Notes: a model not told the origin generated them from the sequence alone. A stretch of 64,000 bases of DNA from Enterocloster alcoholdehydrogenati (GCF_013282095.1 NZ_BLTJ01000005.1:208830-272829), one strand, 5' to 3'. Shown: positions 51,657 through 59,479, numbered from the stretch's first letter. Made by a program: numbers and translations.

Positions 51657-52721
51657 TTATTTTAAGAGGGCGCTCTCCAGATCCCCGATCATCAGATCCA
51701 GGGCGCGGATGCCGCCTTCTGCAGTATACCAAACTGCCGGATGTGCCAGATAAACGATATTTCCATTCTTGTAGGCATCCGTTCCCATCACCAGCTCATT
51801 CTCCATAATGTCTTTGGCCAGCTTTGCTCCCTCGGTTCCAATGGCCGCATCACGGTCCAGTACGAAAATATAATCCGGCGCCTTTTCCACTACAAACTCA
51901 AAGGAAGCCCCATTTCCATGGGTAGACGTATCAATATTGGCATCTACCCCAATATTTTCAAAACCAGCTTCCCGGCCAATCAGGGAGCAGCGGCCGTCAT
52001 TTCCAAGTACGTTAAAGCCTCCGCTGGTGCACATTCCTATAATCGCCGTCTTACCCTTTGAAAATTCGGAAAGCGCAGCCAGGCGGGCATCAAACCCCTC
52101 CATCAGGCCGTCTACCTTATCCTCCAGTCCGAACATAGACGCAATGATACCTGCATTTTTACGCACACTCTCCACTGTACCCAGTTCTGTATCCGTAGAC
52201 AGATAGACTACCGGAGCAATCTCACTTAAAGCGTCATAGGATTTTGCCAGACGGCCCCCGATAAAGATTACATCCGGCTCGCTGGCCATCACGGCCTCCA
52301 TGTCAGCCTCTTTGATGGTGCCAAGAGCCGCTACCTTTTCATTGTCTACATATTTTTTCAGATAATCCAGAGAAGTATCTGAAACGCCCACTACCCGGCT
52401 CTCCAGCCCCAGCTGATCCAGAATATCCAGAGCTGCCATATCCATCACGGCAACCCGCTCAGGATCATAGGGAACCTCCAGATCTATCTCTTCCTTGTTT
52501 GCATTTAAGGTTTTTACTGTAACTGTGGTTCGATCTGCGGCTGTTTCTGTGGTTTTTTCGTTTTCTGCGTCAGCCGACGCGTCGGCTGTTTCTTTCGCCT
52601 CCGTCTCCTGTGCGGCTGCGTTTCCTGCCGTCTGATCCGCCGTTTTTACCCCTGTGCCGGAGCAGGCTGAAAGCCCCATTGCTGCAGCTGCAATTACAGT
52701 CAATAATCGTATGTTTCTCAT
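51657..52721 (-). CDS. catecholate-siderophore-binding lipoprotein (YclQ/CeuE-like)
   Basis: 354-residue lipoprotein with lipobox 'MGLSACSG' (Cys about residue 20), a Thr/Glu/Ala-rich linker (about 24-65) and the class III binding fold: 'RVAVMDMAALDILDQLGLESRVVGVSD', 'PDVIFIGGRLAKSYDALSEIAPVVYLS' and 'THGNGASFEFVVEKAPDYIFVLDRDAAIG'. The latter stretch is typical of CeuE/FatB/YclQ binding proteins for catecholate siderophores. Last gene of the four-gene iron importer operon. Confidence 0.92.
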   Translation of the reverse strand: MRNIRLLTVIAAAAMGLSACSGTGVKTADQTAGNAAAQETEAKETADASADAENEKTTETAADRTTVTVKTLNANKEEIDLEVPYDPERVAVMDMAALDILDQLGLESRVVGVSDTSLDYLKKYVDNEKVAALGTIKEADMEAVMASEPDVIFIGGRLAKSYDALSEIAPVVYLSTDTELGTVESVRKNAGIIASMFGLEDKVDGLMEGFDARLAALSEFSKGKTAIIGMCTSGGFNVLGNDGRCSLIGREAGFENIGVDANIDTSTHGNGASFEFVVEKAPDYIFVLDRDAAIGTEGAKLAKDIMENELVMGTDAYKNGNIVYLAHPAVWYTAEGGIRALDLMIGDLESALLK

Positions 52722-52771
52722 GAAAAATCCTCCTGATGTTTATGTTCGCTTATAAATAAATTCTCTTATTC

Positions 52772-53524
52772 TCAATACCAGATCGACAGAGGCTTTCCCT
52801 CAATTTCCATAATTTCAAAATCCACCCGGTACAGCTTTGAGAGGGTTTCCTTTGTAATGACCTCCTCTACCGTTCCGAATTTAGCCACCTTTCCGTCTGC
52901 AAAGGCGCAGATATAATCAGAATAGAAAGCTGCGTAATTGATCTCATGCAATACCAGCACCACTGTTTTTCCCAGCTCGTCGCAGAGACGGCGAACCATT
53001 TTCATCATATTGGTAGCATGATAGATGTCCAGATTGTTGGTGGGTTCGTCTAACAGGATATATTCCGTATCCTGCGCAATGACCATGGCAATGTAGGCTC
53101 TCTGGCGCTGTCCGCCGGACAGCTCATCCACAAACCGTTCCTTAAATTCCTCCAGTTCCATATATGAAATGGCCCGGTTAATAATATCCCTGTCCTCAGC
53201 CGTCAAACGACCTCCGGAATAAGGAAACCGGCCAAAAGCCACCAGTTCTTCCACTGTCAGCTTCATCTGGATATTGTTGCTCTGTGTCAGGATCGCCAGC
53301 CGTCTGGACAATTCCCTGCTTTTCCAGCTTCCGATATCCCTGTTTTCAAATTCCACGCGGCCGCTGTCTCTTTGGATCAGCCGCGAAATTATTCCCATTA
53401 CAGTCGATTTGCCCGCACCGTTAGGACCGATAAAGGAAGTAACCCTTCCCTTTGGAAGTTCAAAGCTGACAGAATCCACAACCGTCTTTTCGTCGTATTT
53501 TTTGATCAGTTCTCTGATACGCAT
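52772..53524 (-). CDS. siderophore ABC transporter ATP-binding protein (YclP-like)
   Basis: 250-residue ATPase of the FecCD class. Seen: Walker A 'GPNGAGKST' (about 33-41), Q-loop 'LTQSNNIQMKLTVEELVAFGRFPYSGGRLT', signature 'LSGGQRQRAYIAMVIA', Walker B 'YILLDEPTNNLD' and H-loop 'VLHEINYA'. Starts five bases after the second permease gene. Confidence 0.95.
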   Translation of the reverse strand: MRIRELIKKYDEKTVVDSVSFELPKGRVTSFIGPNGAGKSTVMGIISRLIQRDSGRVEFENRDIGSWKSRELSRRLAILTQSNNIQMKLTVEELVAFGRFPYSGGRLTAEDRDIINRAISYMELEEFKERFVDELSGGQRQRAYIAMVIAQDTEYILLDEPTNNLDIYHATNMMKMVRRLCDELGKTVVLVLHEINYAAFYSDYICAFADGKVAKFGTVEEVITKETLSKLYRVDFEIMEIEGKPLSIWY

Positions 53525-53528
53525 AAGC

Positions 53529-54509
53529 TTACGCCCTCCTCCTTTCCGTCAGCAGCAGATACAGGAAATAAATGCCGCCAAAAAATGTAATAAATACGCT
53601 CACAGGCACCGTATACGTAAATACCCGTTCTACAATCAGCTGGCCGCCTACCAGAATGATCATTCCAAAAAACACGGATCCTAAAATCAGCTGGCTGTGG
53701 CGATAGGTCTTTAAAAGCTGGCGTGAAAGATTTGCCAGAATCAGCCCCAGAAAGGAAACCGGCCCTACCATGGCTGTCGCCACTGCGATAAACAGGGTCA
53801 CTCCCAAAAGCAGGCGGCGGATGCACCTGTCATAATCCACTCCCAGATTGATCGCCTGATCCTTTCCCAGGGTGATCACATCCAGGAGCGCCAGTTCCTT
53901 TCGTAAAATGAATACCACAGCCGCCAGCACAACCAGAGAGATCACCATGATCTCAGAATTTACATTGCTGAAACTTGCGACCAGATCTGCCAGCAAACTG
54001 TCATACTCATTTGGATCCATAACCCGGGTCAGTGTAGACTGCACACTTCCAAAAAAAGAATTGAGCACCGTACCAATCAACAGCACATAAAGCACATTAT
54101 GACCCGTTTTCTGAAACAGGGTGCTGTAGATCACGGTAGCAACCACTCCCATGATCACCAGGTCCACGCCAAAGGCCGCATTTGCATTGACCGCCAGTAT
54201 ACTGCCAGAACCTGCCACAAACACCACTGCCGTGTGAATCAGCATATAGAGGGAATTCATTCCCAGCAGACAAGGCGTAACAATGGTATTATTGATAATG
54301 GACTGAAACACAATAGATGCACCGCCGATGGCAAAAGCGGTAATCAGCATGGCAATCAGCTTGGGGGTTCGGATACGCATAGCATATAAAAACAGTTTCT
54401 GATTGCCAAAATTCACATTTACCAGCATATAAAGAATCGCCGCTCCCAGAGCAAGCGCAGCCATCAGTATAAGCCGGTACCGGTTTCGGAGGTAATTCTT
54501 CGGCTTCAC
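53529..54509 (-). CDS. siderophore ABC transporter permease 2 (YclO-like)
   Basis: 326-residue FecCD-type permease with about nine hydrophobic helices. Features include 'AFAIGGASIVFQSIINNTIVTPCLLGMNSLYML', 'NLGVDYDRCIRRLLLGVTLFIAVATAMVGPVSFLGLILANLSRQLLKTYRHSQLILGSVFFGMIILVGGQLIVERVF', the family's conserved cytoplasmic loop and C-terminal region. Its ATG overlaps the first permease's stop by four bases. Confidence 0.94.
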   Translation of the reverse strand: MKPKNYLRNRYRLILMAALALGAAILYMLVNVNFGNQKLFLYAMRIRTPKLIAMLITAFAIGGASIVFQSIINNTIVTPCLLGMNSLYMLIHTAVVFVAGSGSILAVNANAAFGVDLVIMGVVATVIYSTLFQKTGHNVLYVLLIGTVLNSFFGSVQSTLTRVMDPNEYDSLLADLVASFSNVNSEIMVISLVVLAAVVFILRKELALLDVITLGKDQAINLGVDYDRCIRRLLLGVTLFIAVATAMVGPVSFLGLILANLSRQLLKTYRHSQLILGSVFFGMIILVGGQLIVERVFTYTVPVSVFITFFGGIYFLYLLLTERRRA

Positions 54510-55537
54510 TGCTCTTTCCCTCCCTTTTGTTCTTTTGCGCCATGTTTCGGAAATTGAATCCTCTTAAAGCTGAATGTAAGGGATCTTCGTCCGTATTTCA
54601 GCCTGTAAAATACAATGGCTATGAAAATAAGGCTGCCGATGATACCCACAATCAGTTCAATGGGCAGCTCATAGGGCGCGATCACACTCCGTCCGATCAT
54701 ATCGCAGACCAGTACGAAAACCGCGCCAAAAAGCGCTGTATCTGCCAACGTTCCCCGTATCCTGTCTCCCTTGATCATAGCGATCACATTTGGAACGATC
54801 AGGCCAATATAGGAAATAGAACCGACTACCACTACAATAGATGCCGTTATCATGGCCGCGATGGTCAGTCCCATAAACAGAATCAGATTATAGGGAACAC
54901 CCAGATTTTTTGAAAAATCACGTCCCATTCCCACAATATTAAAATGATTGGCAAAGATAAATGCCAGAACCACCAACGGAACCGTCAGATAGACGATCTC
55001 ATACCTTCCTCTTAAGACCATGGAAAAATGCCCCACCAGCCAGGATGACAGAGCCTGTGTCATCTCGTATTTATAAGCAAGATAGCTGGTAACACCGGAA
55101 ATCACATTGCTGAACATGATACCTACCAGGGGAACCATCACCGCATCCTTAAATTGTATCCGCTGTATGAACCAGACAAAGATCCAGGTGCCCGTTACAG
55201 CTGCTGCAAAGGCAAACAGCGCCCGCCCCCATAGGGTGGATCCAGGCATAAACAGCAGAGCCAGAAGAATACCAAACTGAGCGGATGAAATAGTCGCTCC
55301 TGTTGTGGGAGACACAAATTTATTCATACAGAGCTGCTGCATAATCAGCCCCGCTACACTCATCCCTACTCCAGTACATAGGATCGCCAGCAGACGAGGC
55401 AGGCGGGAAATCAGAAAAATTTCCAGCTGCTCCATATTTCCTGCCGCCAGAGAAGCTGGCGTAAGGTCGATTACACCTATAAACAGTGAGGCTGCTGACA
55501 AAACCACCAGGGTAACTGCCAGGATAATCGTTAACAT
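54506..55537 (-). CDS. siderophore ABC transporter permease 1 (YclN-like)
   Basis: 343-residue FecCD-type permease; 'ISRLPRLLAILCTGVGMSVAGLIMQQLCMNKFVSPTTGATISSAQFGILLALLFMPG' near residues 42-98 is typical of YclN/CeuB. First gene of the iron operon. The start is uncertain: the ATG at 55537 lacks a Shine-Dalgarno, while an in-frame run of three ATT codons (55555-55547) lies 7-10 bases after AAAGAGG/AAGGAG. Translation from ATT would add four to six residues with a normal family N-terminus. Confidence 0.93.
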   Translation of the reverse strand: MLTIILAVTLVVLSAASLFIGVIDLTPASLAAGNMEQLEIFLISRLPRLLAILCTGVGMSVAGLIMQQLCMNKFVSPTTGATISSAQFGILLALLFMPGSTLWGRALFAFAAAVTGTWIFVWFIQRIQFKDAVMVPLVGIMFSNVISGVTSYLAYKYEMTQALSSWLVGHFSMVLRGRYEIVYLTVPLVVLAFIFANHFNIVGMGRDFSKNLGVPYNLILFMGLTIAAMITASIVVVVGSISYIGLIVPNVIAMIKGDRIRGTLADTALFGAVFVLVCDMIGRSVIAPYELPIELIVGIIGSLIFIAIVFYRLKYGRRSLTFSFKRIQFPKHGAKEQKGGKEQ

Positions 55538-55576
55538 CCTGCTTTTAATAATAATACCTCTCTTTCTCTCCTTTTA

Positions 55577-55590
55577 TTAGTCATTACTAA
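55577..55590. promoter_or_regulatory. second iron-box-like palindrome
   Basis: TTAG-TCATTA-CTAA, the same TTAG-N6-CTAA dyad as at 55663-55676. Lies in the leader near the ribosome site. Confidence 0.4.
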
Positions 55591-55662
55591 CTATAGAGTA
55601 AAATAAAATGTGTATCCGCTGCTGACTTTCACAGAGCCCGCAGTCGATGCACATTGCTCTGA

Positions 55663-55693
55663 TTAGGATATACTAACTTTTCCATTTTGTCAA
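55663..55693 (-). promoter_or_regulatory. siderophore operon promoter with DtxR-like operator
   Basis: Minus-strand TTGACA (55693-55688), 17-base spacer, TATCCT (55670-55665). The dyad TTAGGATATACTAA (55663-55676) covers the -10 box and resembles the DtxR/IdeR consensus TTAGGnTAnnCTAA. Iron-dependent repression is inferred from position and genes. Confidence 0.6.
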
Positions 55694-55906
55694 GCATATT
55701 TTGTATAGCATTTGTTTGCTCCATCCCCCGGATAGAGATCGTGACAGGGACCGTATATGAAAATATAGTATCCTGTCATTGCCGCCCCACTGCCATTTCA
55801 CGCACAGACATATGAAAAATTCACAGATGCTGCCGTTTTTCTTCACAGAGATGTAAAACAGCATCTTTTATTAGCCCGTTAAAAATTGTAAGGAGCTGAG
55901 ACCAGC

Positions 55907-56450
55907 ATGAATAAACACACAACTGATACAGAAACACTTAATTCAATCGACCTGCAGACCATATTGAAAGAAGCCCTTGACGCTGGTATACTGGATTTGA
56001 GTACAGAAAAACTGCACAAATATATCAGAATGAGAAAACAGCAGAAAAAAGATCAGGAGCTTTTAAAGCAGCACATTGAAAAATTTTACCCTATCTGGCA
56101 AAACAATAAGGGCGTATATTTGTCCTATCTCCCCGCCGCTGACAAGCCAAAAGGACACAGGATATTATGACAGGGATTTTCTTTTTGTTCATGGCGGAAA
56201 GCTCATATCCCCAAGGGCGATTGATACCAGAATCCGGAAATATTGTGAGCATATGAATATTAACTGCAAAAGTACCCACAAAGTCCGCAAGTCTTATATT
56301 TCTGCTTTATTAGACGCGGGAATCAATATCAATGAAGTCCGCAAACAGGAAGGGCATGAGGATGAGCGAACAACGCTCCACAATTACTGTTTTAACAGGC
56401 GTGAACGGCTTGAAAACGAAGCCGATATGGAAAAAGCGTTAGCCGGATAA
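55907..56450 (+). pseudogene. decayed tyrosine integrase (internal deletion and frame change)
   Basis: Two out-of-register pieces of one integrase. 55907-56170 reads 'ILKEALDAGILDLSTEKLHKYIRMRKQQKKD' and ends soon after 'GVYLSYLPAADKPKG', matching the N-terminal arm-binding part of the intact integrase further right ('ILKEAFDCGI'). 56160-56450 in another frame reads 'DRDFLFVHGGKLISPRAIDTRIRKYCEHMNINCKSTHKVRKSYISALLDAGI', then 'EGHEDERTTLHNYCF', the catalytic C-terminus with H-x2-R and Tyr. The middle (about 250 residues with the first catalytic Arg) is missing. It abuts the left attachment repeat: a relic of an earlier insertion. Confidence 0.85.
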
Positions 56451-56470
56451 TAAATAGAGTAAAGAGCAAA

Positions 56471-56510
56471 AAACAGCGGAAAGCCCGTAAAACCAAGCTT
56501 TCCGCTGTAA
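56471..56510 (+). terminator. hairpin after the decayed integrase
   Basis: ACAGCGGAAAGC...GCTTTCCGCTGT stem. A diverged copy (CAGCGGAA...TTCCGCT) lies at the same place after the intact integrase at 63689-63722. Confidence 0.7.
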
Positions 56511-56518
56511 ATAAAAAA

Positions 56519-56539
56519 AGCGCGAGACGGGATTCGAAC
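56519..56539. repeat. left attachment site (attL) of the integrative element
   Basis: 21-bp direct repeat identical to 63735-63755, which is the 3' end of tRNA-Gly (T arm and acceptor strand). Outside it, the flanking bases differ. To its left is the relic integrase, to its right element DNA. Confidence 0.88.
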
Positions 56540-56585
56540 TCTACCACCGTCAAAAACGTTAATAAAATCAAGGAGGAATGCACAC

Positions 56586-56614
56586 TGTCTACTGCGTGTC
56601 TACATACTGTCTAC
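56586..56614 (+). repeat. three 7-bp direct repeats at 11-bp spacing
   Basis: TGTCTAC at 56586, 56597 and 56608. One more copy lies outside the opposite end of int (63662-63668). Placement beside attL suggests integrase arm-type or accessory protein sites; iterons are the alternative. Confidence 0.5.
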
Positions 56615-56629
56615 AACTTAGATAATAGG

Positions 56630-56685
56630 AAAAAAGCAGTCAAGGGGTCTGCGAAGCAGATACATCTCGCCCCTTTACTGCTTTT
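56630..56685 (-). terminator. terminator with nested hairpin
   Basis: AAAGCAGT-AAGGGG pairs with CCCCTT-ACTGCTTT, with an inner TCTGC/GCAGA hairpin, and a T-run on the minus strand. It would end the peptide/CAP transcript. Confidence 0.7.
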
Positions 56686-56716
56686 AATGTGTTTATCCTA
56701 AAACCCAATAATTAAC

Positions 56717-56980
56717 TTAGGCTGGATTAAAGCATATGCTTTCAATCCAGCCTTGTTTACGACCAGAATCTCCAGCCACACCCGGTAATCCACCTTGACT
56801 TGGAACCAAGCTACCTAGATCGCCATCAATTGGTTCAATACTTCCACTATCACCACCACCGTTCGACCCTGGCCTAACACCAGCAGCATATGCTGTTGCT
56901 GGAATTAACATAGCGATGACTAATAAAACCATAAATAATGCTTTTAAATATACATTACTCTTTTTGTTCTTTAAAATCAC
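56717..56980 (-). CDS. small secreted Gly/Ser-rich peptide of unknown function
   Basis: 87 residues starting at a GTG with GGAGG seven bases upstream. Basic N-terminus and hydrophobic core make a signal peptide (about 1-32) with likely cleavage after 'ATAYA'. The remaining 55 residues are 'AGVRPGSNGGGDSGSIEPID'-like, rich in Gly, Ser, Asp and Pro, and end 'QGWIESICFNPA' with a single Cys. No membrane segment or sorting signal follows. It lies 82 bases behind the CAP gene, after a hairpin. Could be a wall-associated peptide, pheromone or bacteriocin; nothing allows a choice. Confidence 0.65.
   Translation of the reverse strand: MILKNKKSNVYLKALFMVLLVIAMLIPATAYAAGVRPGSNGGGDSGSIEPIDGDLGSLVPSQGGLPGVAGDSGRKQGWIESICFNPA
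56720..56752. repeat. near-perfect palindrome inside the peptide gene's 3' end
   Basis: GGCTGGATT...AATCCAGCC with AAAGCATATGCTTT inside: 16-bp arms and one unpaired base. It encodes the last 11 residues plus the frame's end. Confidence 0.7.
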
Positions 56981-57014
56981 CTATAGACCTCCATTTATTT
57001 TGTTGCAATAAAAT

Positions 57015-57043
57015 AACGACTACTTACAATCCAAATAGTCGTT
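57015..57043 (-). terminator. hairpin after the CAP-domain gene
   Basis: AACGACTA/TAGTCGTT stem followed on the minus strand by TTATTTTATT. May be a partial terminator between the CAP gene and the peptide gene. Confidence 0.55.
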
Positions 57044-57062
57044 ACTTCATTTGCTATTCAAT

Positions 57063-57938
57063 TTACTTAATATAATCTCCGTATCTGCAACCATCATCAT
57101 TAAACTCATTTGCATTTACAGATACTGCATATTTACCATTATCCATACGATAGAAGCCAACTCCAAATTCATATACATCTTCAAGGCCCATTAACCCATT
57201 CCAATGGCCAACTGATGATTTATACTTTCTTATTGCATCCTCAGCAGAAACTACATTCTTTACAATGTACTCATTAGTGTATTCGTTCCATTCAATGTAG
57301 TCATTGTCCTCTGGAACATCGTGCGCAAAATAATCTACAATCTGCATAGAACGAATGTTTGCATAATACTCTGCATCTCCACCAGTCAGCTCAAGATCTT
57401 CATAACCTCTTTCTGCTCTATACTCATTTAACAGTTCTACGAACTTCTCTGCTTCTTCGTGATCCCATCTTTCTGGATCATCTACTGCAAGATCTTTTAC
57501 ATCAACTTCGTCATCATCTTCTGCTGCTTCGTAAGAATCAGACTTGTCTTTGCTGCTTGACTTGCTAGAGCTGTCATCATCGTCGCTTGTCCAAACTGTT
57601 GACTTTTTATTGTTATTTACCTTGATTGTTGTAGCCATAACAACACCATCTTTTACCCATGCACCGTCCTCATTTACAGTATAACCGTCTGGAGTTGTTG
57701 TGTTTGTAAGTAGCCAACCGTTGTTGTCAAAGTAGTAGCACTCGGAAATTCCGTCATTGTTTCCATCAAGCCAGTACCAGCCATTTGACGCATAGGTACT
57801 ATCTTCATTGTCATACCACCAACGAGTTGCATTTTCACCTGCACCAGTCTGCCAAGCTGCATAAGAAGATACTGGCTGTGCGAATGTTAAAGCTGCTGCT
57901 AATCCCATAAGTGTAAAAGTTTTAATATTTTTCATCAT
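57063..57938 (-). CDS. secreted wall-binding CAP-domain protein
   Basis: 291 residues. Signal peptide (about 1-28, ends 'SSYAA'), then two choline-binding-type repeats (about 30-95: 'GWYWLDGNNDGISECYYFDNNGWLLTNTTTPDGYTVNEDGAWV'), a Ser/Asp/Lys-rich acidic linker (about 105-155), and a C-terminal CAP/SCP domain (about 160-291: 'AEKFVELLNEYRAERGYEDLEL', 'YANIRSMQIVDYFAHDVPEDNDY', 'SVGHWNGLMGLEDVYEFGVGFY'). CAP proteins in bacteria (YkwD-like) are extracellular and often of unknown activity. Start at 57938 from AGGAGG eight bases upstream. Divergent from an XRE regulator gene; cargo of the integrative element. Confidence 0.85.
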   Translation of the reverse strand: MMKNIKTFTLMGLAAALTFAQPVSSYAAWQTGAGENATRWWYDNEDSTYASNGWYWLDGNNDGISECYYFDNNGWLLTNTTTPDGYTVNEDGAWVKDGVVMATTIKVNNNKKSTVWTSDDDDSSSKSSSKDKSDSYEAAEDDDEVDVKDLAVDDPERWDHEEAEKFVELLNEYRAERGYEDLELTGGDAEYYANIRSMQIVDYFAHDVPEDNDYIEWNEYTNEYIVKNVVSAEDAIRKYKSSVGHWNGLMGLEDVYEFGVGFYRMDNGKYAVSVNANEFNDDGCRYGDYIK

Positions 57939-58091
57939 AATAATTTCCTCCTCTTTATATAGAAACACTTTTTATAGTATAACTCGTAATAGTATATTCC
58001 ACAATCGTACGTTTGTCAATTTAAAACATCTTTTTGGCAATGCAATATCCTCTCTTTTTTTGTTAAATTGCTATAATAGTGGAGGTGTACT

Positions 58092-58373
58092 ATGATTGGA
58101 GAAAAAATCAAACAACTAAGAGAACGAAATAATCTTACACAAACAGCTCTAGCTAAAAAATTGAATATTACCAGAAGCTCTGTAAATGCTTGGGAAATGG
58201 GTATTTCTATTCCCTCCACCAGCCTAATCGTGGAATTAGCAAAACTATTTCATGTCTCCACCGATTATTTATTAGGGCTAAATGAAACGTCAACTCTGGA
58301 TATTTCTTTCCTAAATGATAAAGAAATTCTCATGCTATCAGAATTGATTCAGTATTTTAAATCTTTGAAATAA
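58092..58373 (+). CDS. XRE-family transcriptional regulator
   Basis: 93 residues: helix-turn-helix of the Cro/CI type (about 1-60, 'IGEKIKQLRERNNLTQTALAKKLNITRSSVNAWEMGISIPSTSLIVELAKLFHVSTDYLLGL') with a short tail. GGAGG lies six bases before the ATG. Divergent from the CAP gene (154 bases), so it probably regulates it and itself. Confidence 0.92.
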   Translation: MIGEKIKQLRERNNLTQTALAKKLNITRSSVNAWEMGISIPSTSLIVELAKLFHVSTDYLLGLNETSTLDISFLNDKEILMLSELIQYFKSLK

Positions 58374-58379
58374 TACTTT

Positions 58380-58432
58380 CTAAAATAGGCTAGATTATTA
58401 ACAAACAGTTATAATCTAACCTATTTTTATAC
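58380..58432. terminator. bidirectional terminator between convergent regulators
   Basis: AAATAGGCTAGATTAT and ATAATCTAACCTATTT form a long stem with T-runs either side. Confidence 0.75.
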
Positions 58433-58445
58433 CAAGAAAATCATT

Positions 58446-59225
58446 CTACTTTATTTGTTTGTGCATTGTTATTTTTATTTTCTCACCAATGGCTTCTTTT
58501 GTTAGGGAACCATTTGGAACATATCCAAGCTGAACATCCATATATTTTCCCCCTATCAATGGTAAATAATTATGAAGTCCCAGAGGAATAGTACCATCTG
58601 GCCGAAGCATAGAGGGAACTTCCTCTGCATTAAAAAAGAGCTTTGATAATTTAAAATTGATAAAATCTATAACCTCTTGAAGCAAGAGATAATAATCATT
58701 TTTAGGCACAAGAACCCATTTATTTTCATTAACATTTAAAAACAGGTGAATTTCATTATTCTTCAACCGTCTTCTAACAACCTCTAGATCTGACAGGCCT
58801 GCATCTGATGTGTCTGTATTTAATGCTTCTATAAATAACTTTGTATTTTCAGGAAATGTTATATTATAATCAGATTCTTTCATTTCCAACTCTGCATAGC
58901 CAAGTGCAATCAACATTTTATGAAAACTTTCAAAAATATCTTTCTTCTTTTGTTCATCTCGCTTCTTATCAATTTCTGTCCGATAATCATCGATCCCTGC
59001 CAGATATTCTTTTCTAATCCCAAACAGCTCCGAAAAAATTTTCAGATCATCGTCTCGAAGTTTTTTATCACCACTTTTAAAACGAGAAATATATTCTCTT
59101 GGGAATTCTTTATCTTTTACATAGCTTTCTAATATTTTTTCCACCGAAATATTTCCCTTTGCTTTTTTTAATCTCTCCCATTCTTCACGAAATCTCTCTG
59201 ATGAAAGCTGAACATTCACTTCCAT
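58446..59225 (-). CDS. XRE-like regulator with an unrecognised C-terminal domain
   Basis: 259 residues. The N-terminal 75 residues look like a divergent helix-turn-helix ('KILESYVKDKEFPREYISRFKSGDKKLRDDDLKIFSELFGIRKEYLAG', the pattern of XRE proteins). The C-terminal 180 residues match nothing I recognise; 'ALNTDTSDAGLSDLEVVRRRLKNNEIHLFLNVNENKWVLVPKNDYYLLLQEVIDFINFKL' is its best-formed stretch. No Ser-Lys LexA-type autocleavage motif is visible. ATG at 59225 has AGGAGG ten bases upstream; a TTG two codons earlier is possible. Divergent from the Rep/FtsK operon, so it is the likely element repressor. Confidence 0.7.
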   Translation of the reverse strand: MEVNVQLSSERFREEWERLKKAKGNISVEKILESYVKDKEFPREYISRFKSGDKKLRDDDLKIFSELFGIRKEYLAGIDDYRTEIDKKRDEQKKKDIFESFHKMLIALGYAELEMKESDYNITFPENTKLFIEALNTDTSDAGLSDLEVVRRRLKNNEIHLFLNVNENKWVLVPKNDYYLLLQEVIDFINFKLSKLFFNAEEVPSMLRPDGTIPLGLHNYLPLIGGKYMDVQLGYVPNGSLTKEAIGEKIKITMHKQIK

Positions 59226-59273
59226 TTGCAATACGCCTCCTTTTCTGATTGTATTTATATTATAATCGGCGAG

Positions 59274-59360
59274 TCACATTTTGTCAATTTATGATATTTA
59301 ATATTACATTTTATTCTTTTATACGTCAAAATATTCCATTACAACCAATCACTGTGACGA
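59274..59360. promoter_or_regulatory. control region of the element's transfer/replication operon
   Basis: AT-rich region of 254 bases between the divergent regulator and the operon. It contains GTCACA (59274), TGTGAC (59352) and GTGTCA, half-sites facing each other, plus a TATAAT-type box at about 59390. Candidate repressor sites; no proof. Confidence 0.35.
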
Positions 59361-59479
59361 TTTGTGTCATGTACTTTCGACTGTAATATAGTATAATATA
59401 ACTAGCAAATGGCCATTGCGAAAAATATATAAAGTTTTTTTGTTTCACTATATCAATTTCAGAAAGGAATTTAATAACA

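Larger units (their letters stand above)
55538..55906. other. regulatory intergenic region of the iron operon
   Basis: 369 bases. It contains a promoter and two matching palindromes for the leftward siderophore operon (separately listed) and the ribosome site AAGGAG for the rightward decayed integrase. No other gene is supported. Confidence 0.5.

Noticed and set aside
52530..52660. Thr/Glu/Ala-rich tract of the siderophore-binding protein as a repeat or frameshift
   Set aside because: It is an ordinary low-complexity linker after the lipobox; the frame is continuous.
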